From NCBI GenBank assembly GCA_964566545.1, contig CAZMIX010000089.1:1-5402 (forward strand): DNA of 5,402 bases, given 5' to 3'. The translations under genes were made by a program, and so were the position numbers. Shown here piece after piece: positions 1 to 5,402 of this stretch. The notes below the pieces were generated by a model. It did no database searches. It saw nothing but the letters and a program-made list of their open reading frames with translations, and was not told the DNA's origin. Positions within the stretch are counted from its first letter, which is position 1, and every line of letters begins with the position of its first letter. Source of the DNA: JAEYFP01 sp964566545 (GTDB lineage: Bacteria; Bacillota; Clostridia; Lachnospirales; Lachnospiraceae).

Positions 1-1051
1 GTCCGGCGGTGTGGATTCCTCGGTGGCGGCTTATCTGTTAAAGGAGCAAGGCTTCGAGGTCATCGGAGCGACAATGCAGATTTGGCAGGATGAGGCCGAT
101 GAATGTAAGGAAGAGAACGGAGGCTGCTGCGGCCTTTCGGCGGTGGATGACGCTAGGAGGGTGGCGCAGCTTTTGGATATCCCCTATTATGTGATGAATT
201 TTAAACGGGAATTTAAAAAACAGGTCATGGATTATTTTGTGGAGGAATATTTGCAGGGCAGAACGCCGAATCCGTGCATTGCCTGTAATCGTTATGTAAA
301 ATGGGAGTCCCTTTTAGGAAGAAGTCTGGAGATTGGCGCAGATTACATTGCAACCGGACATTACGCAACGGTCATAAAGCTGCCAAACGGCAGATATACG
401 CTGCAAATGGCGCCTTCTGCAAAGGATCAGACCTATGCGCTTTACAACCTGACGCAGGAACAGCTGGCTCATACGCTTATGCCGATCGGCAGTTATACGA
501 AAACGCAGATTCGGGAAATTGCGGAAAAAATAGGGCTGCTTGTGGCGCAGAAACCGGACAGTCAGGATATTTGTTTTGTGCAGGATAATGATTATGGCCG
601 GTTTATTCAAGAAACAGTGCCGGATCGTATACCGGGAGAGGGCAACTTTATTCTTGCAGACGGCACGGTCATCGGCAGACACAAGGGTGTCATTCATTAC
701 ACGATCGGGCAGCGCAAGGGTTTGCATCTTTCGATGGGACATCCGGTATTTGTACGGGAAATCAGGCCTGAGACAAACGAGGTTGTAATCGGTGAAAACG
801 GAGACGTATTTACGACGGAGCTTTTGTGTAACCACCTGAATGCGATGGCGTCGGAAGAAATAGAAGATAAAAAGAGAGTGACAGCAAAAATCCGCTACAG
901 CCATAGCGGAAGTCCCTGTACGCTTCACAGAACCGGTCCGAACAGCATGCGCGTCATCTTTGATGAGCCGGTTCGCGCGGTAACTCCGGGACAGGCAGTC
1001 GTATTCTATGAAAATAATTATGTATATGGCGGCGGTACGATTGTACGATGA
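1..1051 (+). CDS. mnmA: tRNA-specific 2-thiouridylase MnmA (5' truncated by window edge)
   Basis: MnmA activates U34 of tRNA-Lys, -Glu and -Gln with ATP and inserts sulfur to make 2-thiouridine, working in the cytoplasm with a cysteine desulfurase as sulfur source. The frame is open from base 2, whose first codons read S-G-G-V-D-S-S, the PP-loop ATP-pyrophosphatase motif. Only the start codon and roughly ten N-terminal residues are off the window. Counting from the valine codon at position 11, the TPNPCIACN segment places the first catalytic cysteine at residue 92, and KPDSQDICFV places the second at 188, so both are present. The GHYA, DQTYALYNL and HKGVIHYTIGQRKGL blocks are also typical. 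The length fits the family, which is about 360 residues. The gene ends in TGA and converges on the PHP phosphatase with 12 bases between stops. It appears intact apart from the edge. Confidence 0.96.
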   Translation, partial: SGGVDSSVAAYLLKEQGFEVIGATMQIWQDEADECKEENGGCCGLSAVDDARRVAQLLDIPYYVMNFKREFKKQVMDYFVEEYLQGRTPNPCIACNRYVKWESLLGRSLEIGADYIATGHYATVIKLPNGRYTLQMAPSAKDQTYALYNLTQEQLAHTLMPIGSYTKTQIREIAEKIGLLVAQKPDSQDICFVQDNDYGRFIQETVPDRIPGEGNFILADGTVIGRHKGVIHYTIGQRKGLHLSMGHPVFVREIRPETNEVVIGENGDVFTTELLCNHLNAMASEEIEDKKRVTAKIRYSHSGSPCTLHRTGPNSMRVIFDEPVRAVTPGQAVVFYENNYVYGGGTIVR

Positions 1052-1063
1052 GATAATAAGACG

Positions 1064-1879
1064 TTATAATTTTACAAACTCCGCCGTTCTGTTTTTGAAA
1101 ATTGTATAATATTTAAAACCACATTCTTTTAATATAGAAGAAACCCTTTCAAATTCGCAAGCGATGTGCTCCGGTCGATGTGCGTCGGAGCCGATCGTGA
1201 TGATTTCACCGCCAAGCGCCAAATAACGTTTCAGGATAGCCTCTGTCGGATTCGGATGTGTCAGTCCATATCGAAAGCCGCCCGTGTTGACTTCAATACC
1301 TTTTCCCCGCCCGATCAACTCGCGTAAAATGCCATCCAGAAGATCTGCATACTTTTCGTAGGAATAGAATCGATCCTGATTTGGTCCGTAGCGCACTGTG
1401 TAATCGAGATGACCATAGACATCAAAACCATCAAATGCATAAATATTTTCCAAAATGCTTTCAAAATATTCCCGGTAAGCTTCTTCCTCGGTGCGTCCCT
1501 CATAAAAATCAGGGAAATAGGGATCTTTTCTGTGACAGATATGAGAGGAGCCAAGAATAAAATCAAATGGGTAATCCAAGATATATTGTTTGTAGAAATC
1601 GGCAACGTGAGGCTGCAAACCGAGCTCAATGCCAAAAAGCACCTTAATCTTTCCTTCATAGCGCGCGCACATAGCTTGATAAGTCTCATAATAGGCATCG
1701 GTATCTACCTCAAAATCAGGATCCTTTGGCGCATGGCGCACATAATCTTTGTCCATATGCTCCGTGATGCATAGGCAAGATAAACCGGCCGCGATACCCT
1801 GTTCGATCATGGAAGCCATCGGTGCTTCGCTGTCGCTTGAAAAAGAAGTATGAAGATGAAAGTCGGCTGTTATTCCCAT
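1064..1879 (-). CDS. hisJ: PHP-domain phosphoesterase, histidinol-phosphatase (HisJ) family
   Basis: This 271-residue protein has the metal-binding motifs of the PHP superfamily in order: HLH (residues 8-10), TEH (39-41), E85 in FGIEL, H113 in GSSHICH, a YGHLDY block, and GSDAH (230-234). The order and length match the HisJ type of histidinol-phosphatase, which dephosphorylates L-histidinol phosphate in histidine biosynthesis using a multinuclear metal site. The ATG at 1879 is preferred because AGGGAG lies 9 bases upstream and the HLH motif then sits near the N-terminus, as in relatives. An in-frame TTG at 1924 would add 15 residues with no family support. No other his genes are in the window, so the substrate is inferred from family only; a different phosphate ester is possible. 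It lies convergent to mnmA and divergent from gap. Confidence 0.88.
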   Translation of the reverse strand: MGITADFHLHTSFSSDSEAPMASMIEQGIAAGLSCLCITEHMDKDYVRHAPKDPDFEVDTDAYYETYQAMCARYEGKIKVLFGIELGLQPHVADFYKQYILDYPFDFILGSSHICHRKDPYFPDFYEGRTEEEAYREYFESILENIYAFDGFDVYGHLDYTVRYGPNQDRFYSYEKYADLLDGILRELIGRGKGIEVNTGGFRYGLTHPNPTEAILKRYLALGGEIITIGSDAHRPEHIACEFERVSSILKECGFKYYTIFKNRTAEFVKL

Positions 1880-1888
1880 CGGTTCTGT

Positions 1889-1894
1889 CTCCCT
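1889..1894 (-). promoter_or_regulatory. ribosome binding site of the PHP phosphatase
   Basis: AGGGAG on the minus strand is separated by 9 bases from the ATG at 1879. It decides the start codon in favour of this ATG over the longer in-frame TTG at 1924. Confidence 0.7.
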
Positions 1895-2035
1895 GTTTTT
1901 CACCGGCGTCGATATCGCTCCCAATAATGGTTTCTGCCGATGTATTTATTAACAGTATACAGGATAAAATAAAAAAAGGGAAGATAATCGGATTGCACAA
2001 TAGAAAATACAAAGATTTCTCAATGATTATACAAA

Positions 2036-2071
2036 TTGACACTTGTAATTTCTATGTAGATTAGGTAAAAT
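2036..2071 (+). promoter_or_regulatory. probable sigma-A promoter of gap
   Basis: TTGTAA (2043-2048) is followed after exactly 17 bases by TAAAAT (2066-2071), a good vegetative promoter spacing with 4/6 and 5/6 consensus matches. A perfect TTGACA lies just upstream at 2036-2041, but the sequence 17 bases beyond it (GATTAG) is a poor -10; 15 bases beyond is TAGATT. The best pair predicts a start near 2078 and a leader of about 70 nt before the gap ATG. The surrounding AT-rich region (1880-2147) separates gap from the divergent PHP gene. I saw no riboswitch and no convincing operator in it. Confidence 0.6.
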
Positions 2072-2132
2072 ATATCTGCTGATAAAATTTGCGCGTTTAC
2101 TTATTGCGTGCTTAAGTTTTAATTATAAACCT

Positions 2133-2138
2133 AGGAGG
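2133..2138 (+). promoter_or_regulatory. strong ribosome binding site of gap
   Basis: A perfect AGGAGG lies 9 bases before the ATG at 2148, as expected for a very highly expressed glycolytic gene. Confidence 0.85.
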
Positions 2139-2147
2139 AATTTTAAA

Positions 2148-3149
2148 ATGGCAGTAAAAGTAGCAATTAATGGTTTTGGTCGTATCGGCCGTCTTGCATT
2201 CAGACAGATGTTCAATGCTCCGGGATACGAAGTAGTGGCAATCAATGATTTGACAAGCCCTGAAATGCTGGCTCATCTTTTAAAGTATGATTCATCACAG
2301 GGTAAGTATGCGTTGGCTGATAAAGTAGTAGCCGGCGATGATTCTATCACCGTTGATGGAAAGAAGATCACAATCTATAAAGAGGCAGACGCTTCCAAAC
2401 TTCCTTGGGGAGAGTTGAATGTAGACGTTGTTCTTGAGTGTACAGGCTTCTACACATCAAAGGAAAAGGCTTCTGCTCATATTACGGCAGGCGCTCGCAA
2501 GGTTGTCATTTCCGCACCAGCAGGAAACGATCTTCCTACGGTTGTTTACAATGTAAATCATACGATATTAAAGCCAGAAGATACGGTTGTTTCCGCTGCT
2601 TCCTGTACGACAAACTGCTTAGCTCCGATGGCTAAGGCATTGAACGACCTTGCAGGCATCAAGTCCGGTATCATGAGCACGATCCACGCTTACACAGGCG
2701 ATCAGATGATCCTCGACGGACCGCAGAAAAAGGGCGACCTCAGAAGATCCCGCGCAGGCGCTGTTAATATCGTTCCTAACTCAACAGGCGCTGCTAAGGC
2801 AATCGGCCTTGTAATTCCTGAACTGAACGGCAAGCTGATCGGTTCCGCACAGCGTGTACCGACCCCTACGGGCTCCACAACGATCCTCGTTGCGACTGTA
2901 GAGAAGTCCGTTACAAAGGATGAGATCAACGCAGCTATGAAGGCAGCAGCTACAGATTCTTTCCAGTATAACGAAGACGAAATCGTTTCTTCAGATGTTA
3001 TTGGCAGCACATTTGGTTCCATCTTTGATGCTACACAGACAATGGTTGGTCAGGATAACCTTGTACAGGTAGTTTCCTGGTATGACAATGAGAACTCCTA
3101 TGTAAGCCAGATGGTTAGAACAATTAAGTACTTCTCAGAGTTAGCATAA
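2148..3149 (+). CDS. gap: glyceraldehyde-3-phosphate dehydrogenase, type I, NAD-dependent
   Basis: Gap oxidises and phosphorylates glyceraldehyde 3-phosphate to 1,3-bisphosphoglycerate, reducing NAD+, in cytoplasmic glycolysis. The 333-residue protein is full length for the family. It opens with the Rossmann motif NGFGRIGR (residues 8-15). Asp34 in AINDL is the usual residue favouring NAD over NADP. The catalytic SAASCTTNCLAP block puts the nucleophilic cysteine at 153, and His180 in HAYTGDQ is the general base. NIVPNSTGAAKAIG and the C-terminal SWYDNENSYVSQMVRT are also present. No key residue is missing. It has its own promoter and a strong ribosome binding site, and is followed by an intrinsic terminator 37 bases after the stop. 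That suggests a largely monocistronic gap message, with some read-through towards pgk possible. I see no cggR-type regulator upstream. Confidence 0.98.
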   Translation: MAVKVAINGFGRIGRLAFRQMFNAPGYEVVAINDLTSPEMLAHLLKYDSSQGKYALADKVVAGDDSITVDGKKITIYKEADASKLPWGELNVDVVLECTGFYTSKEKASAHITAGARKVVISAPAGNDLPTVVYNVNHTILKPEDTVVSAASCTTNCLAPMAKALNDLAGIKSGIMSTIHAYTGDQMILDGPQKKGDLRRSRAGAVNIVPNSTGAAKAIGLVIPELNGKLIGSAQRVPTPTGSTTILVATVEKSVTKDEINAAMKAAATDSFQYNEDEIVSSDVIGSTFGSIFDATQTMVGQDNLVQVVSWYDNENSYVSQMVRTIKYFSELA

Positions 3150-3186
3150 GACTTTAGGAACGAGCTTAATTATAACCTTGTTTAGC

Positions 3187-3221
3187 AAGGTCCGGTCTAT
3201 TGGATCGGACCTTCTTATTTT
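3187..3221 (+). terminator. intrinsic terminator after gap
   Basis: An 11-bp stem pairs AAGGTCCGGTC (3187-3197) with GATCGGACCTT (3203-3213), with a single G-U pair and a TATTG loop. It is followed by CTTATTTT (3214-3221). A weaker 6-bp hairpin just upstream, ACCTTG/CAAGGT (3175-3180 with 3186-3191), overlaps the left arm. The right arm is shared with the 17-bp inverted repeat at 3207-3243. Pairings on both sides are therefore mutually exclusive with the terminator. Confidence 0.8.
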
Positions 3222-3243
3222 GCAAAGCAAAATAAGAAGGTCC
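3207..3243. repeat. perfect 17-bp inverted repeat overlapping the gap terminator
   Basis: Bases 3207-3223 and 3227-3243 are exact reverse complements around an AAA centre, starting GGACCTTC and ending GAAGGTCC. The left arm contains the terminator's right arm and its T-rich tail. The right arm runs into the first unit of the 91-bp array. In RNA it would form a long perfect hairpin that could protect the gap 3' end or compete with the terminator stem. Function is not shown by the sequence. Confidence 0.85.
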
Positions 3244-3511
3244 TTGGATGCGCACTCGCACAAGAGGAATATGGCAGCAGTGCTGCCTGTGCTCGGCGCG
3301 TGAAGCAGAAGCATCTGCTTAAATAAGAAGGTCCTTGGATGCGCACTCGCACAAGAGGAATATGGCAGCAGTGCTNNNNNNNNNNNNNNNNNNNNNNNNN
3401 NNNNNNNNNNNNNNNNNNNNNNNNNNNNNNNNNNNNNNNNNNNNNNNNNNNNNNNNNNNNNNNNNNNNNNNNNNNGCCTGTGCTCAGCGCGTGAAGCGAA
3501 TGCTTTCGCTT
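3230..3511. repeat. 91-bp tandem repeat array between gap and pgk, interrupted by an assembly gap
   Basis: Unit 1 is 3230-3320. Unit 2 begins at 3321 and is identical to unit 1 over its 55 visible bases (3321-3375) before the N run. After the N run, 3476-3511 matches the last 36 bases of a unit: one change in the first 22 bases, then the variable hairpin. Each unit contains a palindrome, GGCAGCA-G-TGCTGCC, whose flanks can pair further (GCACA with TGTGC, ATGCGC with GCGCGT) into one long interrupted hairpin. Each unit ends in a perfect 7-bp hairpin: AAGCAGA/TCTGCTT with loop AGCA at 3303-3320, and AAGCGAA/TTCGCTT with loop TGCT at 3494-3511. There is no genuine reading frame with a start and ribosome binding site. 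This accounts for the whole non-coding stretch between the gap terminator and the pgk leader. I do not recognise the family. Confidence 0.9.
3376..3475. other. assembly gap (100 N)
   Basis: Exactly 100 N, the usual placeholder for a scaffold gap of unknown size. It lies inside the tandem array at a point where the two sides join in perfect repeat register, so its true length is uncertain and may be zero or a number of whole repeat units. Confidence 0.98.
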
Positions 3512-3532
3512 TGTATAAGATTTATAGAAAAT

Positions 3533-3537
3533 GGAGG
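3533..3537 (+). promoter_or_regulatory. ribosome binding site of pgk
   Basis: GGAGG lies 7 bases before the ATG at 3545. It fixes the pgk start there, even though the frame stays open upstream through the N run. Confidence 0.8.
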
Positions 3538-3544
3538 AAATGAC

Positions 3545-4758
3545 ATGGGATTAAATAAGAAATCTGTTGATGATATCAATGTGAACGGAAAAAGAGTCCT
3601 TGTAAGATGCGACTTTAACGTACCGCTTAAGAATGGTGAGATTACGGATGATACGCGTATCGTCGCAGCGCTCCCAACGATTCAGAAGCTGCTTAAGGAT
3701 GGCGGCAGGGTAATTCTTTGCTCCCATCTTGGAAAAGTAAAGAACGGCCCGAATGAAGGCGAGTCTTTAGCTCCGGTTGCCGCAAGACTTTCCGAAAAGC
3801 TTGGCAAGCCCATAAACTTTGTTGCTGATGACAACGTAACAGGCGAAGCGGCTGCAAAGGCTGTTGCGGATATGAAAGAGGGAGATGTCGTATTGCTTCA
3901 GAATACACGTTTCCGCGGCGCGGAAGAGACAAAGAACGGCGAAGCTTTCAGCAAGGAACTGGCAGATTTGGCTGATGCTTATGTATGCGATGCGTTCGGT
4001 TCTTCCCATAGAGCACATGCATCGGTTGCAGGCGTAACGGACTGCATTCGCGCAAAGGGCGGCGAATGTGCGGTTGGATATTTGATGCAGAAGGAAATCG
4101 ACTTCCTTGGAAATGCAGTTGAGAATCCGGTAAGACCTTTTGTGGCGATTCTCGGCGGCGCAAAGGTTGCCGACAAGCTGAACGTAATCAGCAATCTGTT
4201 AGAGAAGTGCGACACGCTGATCATCGGCGGCGGTATGGCATTTACCTTCTTAAAGGCACAGGGCCATGAGATCGGCAAGTCACTCGTAGATAGCGAGAAG
4301 CTTGATTACTGCAAGGAAATGATGGCAAAAGCGGAGAAGCTTGGTAAGCAGCTGCTGCTTCCGGTCGATACGGCGATTGCAGACGGTTTCCCGAACCCGA
4401 TCGACGCGCCGATCGAAGTGTCGGTTGTAGATGCGGACAAGATTCCTGCCGATAAGGAAGGTCTGGATATCGGACCGAAGACCGCAGAGCTGTATGCAAA
4501 TGCCGTAAAATCCGCAAAAACAGTCGTTTGGAACGGACCTATGGGCGTATTCGAAAATCCGATTCTTGCAAAGGGCACGATCGCAGTTGCGGAATCATTA
4601 GCTGAAACCGATGCGACAACGATCATCGGCGGCGGCGACAGCGCGGCCAGTTGGGCTTTGCAGATAAGATGTCTCACATTTCAACGGGCGGCGGAGCTTC
4701 TCTCGAATTCCTCGAGGGCAAGGCACTTCCCGGCGTAGTAGCTGCCGACGATAAGTAA
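3545..4758 (+). CDS. pgk: phosphoglycerate kinase, frameshifted near the 3' end
   Basis: Pgk transfers the acyl phosphate of 1,3-bisphosphoglycerate to ADP, giving ATP and 3-phosphoglycerate. The N-terminal substrate domain shows VLVRCDFNVPL (R21, D23, N25), DDTRI, SHLGK and AFGSSHRAHAS. The C-terminal nucleotide domain shows ILGGAKVADK (about 202-210), IIGGGMAFTFL, WNGPMGVFE (329-337) and GGGDSAA (362-368). After A368 the frame is lost. Read straight through, the product is 397 residues, with a foreign tail of WALQIRCL type ending at TAG 4736-4738. The conserved C-terminus (LGFADKMSHISTGGGASLEFLEGK to AADDK) continues in another frame from 4651 to TAA 4756-4758. Compared with family sequence from memory (DSAAAVxxxGxADK), about 10 nt coding A-V-x plus one base are missing. 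An assembly or sequencing fault, or a strain variant, is as likely as a true mutation, because Pgk is normally essential. Confidence 0.93.
4649..4758 (+). pseudogene. pgk: out-of-frame C-terminal remainder of pgk
   Basis: From 4651 the codons read L-G-F-A-D-K-M-S-H and then the conserved STGGGASLEFLEG block, ending at TAA 4756-4758. This is the normal Pgk C-terminus, but in the -1 frame relative to the start at 3545. The two bases at 4649-4650 look like the end of a CAG glutamine codon. The join at 4648/4649 marks the site of the inferred 10-nt loss. Confidence 0.85.
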
Positions 4759-4937
4759 GAACTTGGCGAGGTATTGTCGAGCCTAGTTCGAACTTACTAA
4801 TCCGCTCTTGGCGAGGTATTGTCGAGCTTAGAGCAAGGATGTAAGTAAGCCTTTGGCGAGGTATTGTCGAGCTTAGAGCAAGGATATAAGTAAGCCTTTG
4901 GTGAGGTATTGTCGAGCCTGGAGCAAGGATATAAGTT
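4751..4937. repeat. 45-bp tandem repeat array between pgk and tpiA
   Basis: Four units with an exact 45-base period start at 4751, 4796, 4841 and 4886, followed by a 7-base partial at 4931. The core TTGGCGAGGTATTGTCGAGC is identical at 4763, 4808 and 4853, and has one change at 4898. Units 3 and 4 differ at 4 of 45 positions; unit 1 is most divergent outside the core. Sequence flanking the core can pair: AACTTGGC with GCCTAGTT in unit 1, and CTCTTGGC with GCTTAGAG in unit 2. Unit 1 also has an outer AGTAAG/CTTACT stem (4754-4759 with 4793-4798). Units 3 and 4 pair less well there, but offer CCTT with AAGG further out. The first unit starts over the pgk stop codon. No start codon or ribosome binding site makes it coding. 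It fills almost the whole pgk-tpiA spacer, and no clear terminator is seen. Confidence 0.92.
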
Positions 4938-4959
4938 AAAATAATCTAATAAAATCAAT

Positions 4960-4964
4960 AGGAG
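4960..4964 (+). promoter_or_regulatory. ribosome binding site of tpiA
   Basis: AGGAG lies 9 bases before the ATG at 4974, in an A-rich leader directly after the 45-bp array. Confidence 0.8.
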
Positions 4965-4973
4965 AAAATAAAA

Positions 4974-5402
4974 ATGGCAAGAAGAACAATCGTGGCCGGA
5001 AATTGGAAGATGAACATGACTCCGAGTGAGGCCGTAAAATTATGTACGGATTTAAAAGATTTAGTAAAATCAGAGGATGTAGATGTGGTATACTGTGTTC
5101 CGGCAATCGACATCGTTCCGGTAGTAGAAGCAGTAAAGGGAACAAACGTAGCAGTTGGCGCAGAGAATATGTATTTTGAGGAAAAGGGCGCTTATACGGG
5201 CGAAATTTCGGCGGCAATGCTGAAGGACGCGGGCGTACAGTATGTGATCATCGGACATTCGGAAAGACGCGAATATTTCAAGGAGGATGACGCTCTGTTA
5301 AACAAGAAGGTAAAGAAGGCTTTCGAAGCAGGGCTTACACCGATTCTTTGCTGCGGTGAGACGCTTGAGCAGAGAGAAATCGGCATTACGCTTGACTGGA
5401 TC
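4974..5402 (+). CDS. tpiA: triosephosphate isomerase (3' truncated by window edge)
   Basis: TpiA interconverts dihydroxyacetone phosphate and glyceraldehyde 3-phosphate, feeding Gap. The first 143 residues are present and open to the window edge, out of about 250 in the family. The protein begins MARRTIVAGNWKMN, giving the substrate-binding Asn10 and Lys12. AENMYFEEKGAYTGEIS (loop 3, dimer contact) follows, and IIGHSERREYF places the catalytic electrophile at His95. PILCCGETLEQRE is also typical. The catalytic glutamate and the phosphate-gripping loop 6 lie beyond the right edge and cannot be checked. The gene follows pgk in the same direction, with 215 bases between them taken up mainly by the 45-bp array. 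Transcription is probably shared with pgk, since no promoter of its own is convincing. Confidence 0.96.
   Translation, partial: MARRTIVAGNWKMNMTPSEAVKLCTDLKDLVKSEDVDVVYCVPAIDIVPVVEAVKGTNVAVGAENMYFEEKGAYTGEISAAMLKDAGVQYVIIGHSERREYFKEDDALLNKKVKKAFEAGLTPILCCGETLEQREIGITLDWI

Noticed and set aside
1954..2031. Minus-strand -10 boxes for the PHP gene (TATACT at 1954-1959, TATAAT at 2026-2031)
   Set aside because: Neither has a recognisable -35 at suitable spacing, and such boxes are expected by chance in AT-rich DNA. A promoter must lie in this region, but I cannot place it.
2072..2147. Riboswitch or structured leader before gap
   Set aside because: Only a weak 5-bp pairing (GCGCG with CGTGC) is visible in about 70 nt, too little for a known riboswitch class.
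3491..3519. Promoter for pgk (TATAAG at 3514-3519)
   Set aside because: The best -35 at 17 bases is GTGAAG, a poor match inside the hairpin. The predicted start would leave almost no leader before the ribosome binding site.
3335..3544. Apparent 70-residue N-terminal extension of pgk
   Set aside because: It runs through the 91-bp repeat and the 100 N, has no ribosome binding site, and has no counterpart in Pgk proteins. The ATG at 3545 with GGAGG upstream is the natural start.
4643..4665. Programmed -1 frameshift in pgk
   Set aside because: A -1 slip would restore Q-L-G-F in frame, but there is no slippery heptamer at the join, and three conserved residues would still be missing. Loss of about 10 nt explains it better.
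2702..4677. Long minus-strand frames opposite gap and pgk
   Set aside because: They are mirror images of codon-biased real genes, without ribosome binding sites or family motifs.
4755..4844. Open frame through the 45-bp repeats (W-R-G-I-V-E type)
   Set aside because: No start codon or ribosome binding site, and it stops after two units. The period being a multiple of three appears incidental.
4909..4935. TTGTCG-N15-TATAAG as a repeated promoter in the 45-bp units
   Set aside because: The spacing is short and the -35 is weak. A similar pair recurs simply because the unit repeats. No other support.
4751..4937. CRISPR array
   Set aside because: The 45-bp units abut directly with no unique spacers between them, and no cas genes are present.

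Overview
The window looks like chromosomal DNA from a low-to-mid GC member of the Firmicutes. It is most likely from class Clostridia and plausibly Lachnospiraceae. This is inferred from strong AGGAGG-type ribosome binding sites, the style of the Gap, Pgk and TpiA proteins, and a PHP-type (HisJ) phosphatase next to mnmA; no taxonomic marker is present. A run of exactly 100 N (3376-3475) shows that this is a draft or metagenome assembly.

Layout. Positions 1-1051 hold mnmA (tRNA 2-thiouridylase), truncated at the left edge. It converges, with only 12 bases between stop codons, on a minus-strand PHP phosphoesterase of the histidinol-phosphatase family (1064-1879). A divergent AT-rich intergenic region carries the promoter and ribosome binding site of gap. 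From there rightward runs a lower-glycolysis cluster: gap (2148-3149), pgk (3545-4758, frameshifted near its 3' end) and tpiA (4974 to beyond the right edge). Together these enzymes interconvert dihydroxyacetone phosphate, glyceraldehyde 3-phosphate, 1,3-bisphosphoglycerate and 3-phosphoglycerate, and pgk yields ATP.

The unusual parts are the two junctions of the cluster. Between gap and pgk there is an intrinsic terminator whose right arm also belongs to a perfect 17-bp inverted repeat. A 91-bp tandem repeat array follows, in which a unit-end hairpin is kept by compensatory base changes. The assembly gap falls inside this array, exactly in repeat register. Between pgk and tpiA there is an unrelated array of four 45-bp units that begins over the pgk stop codon and also shows partial stem covariation. 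I do not recognise either repeat family.

The other anomaly is in pgk. About 10 nt appear to be missing just after the conserved GGGDSAA motif, shifting the C-terminal 35 codons out of frame. This is either an assembly error or strain variant, or a real lesion in a core glycolytic gene. I see no mobile element genes, RNA genes, CRISPR array or defence system.
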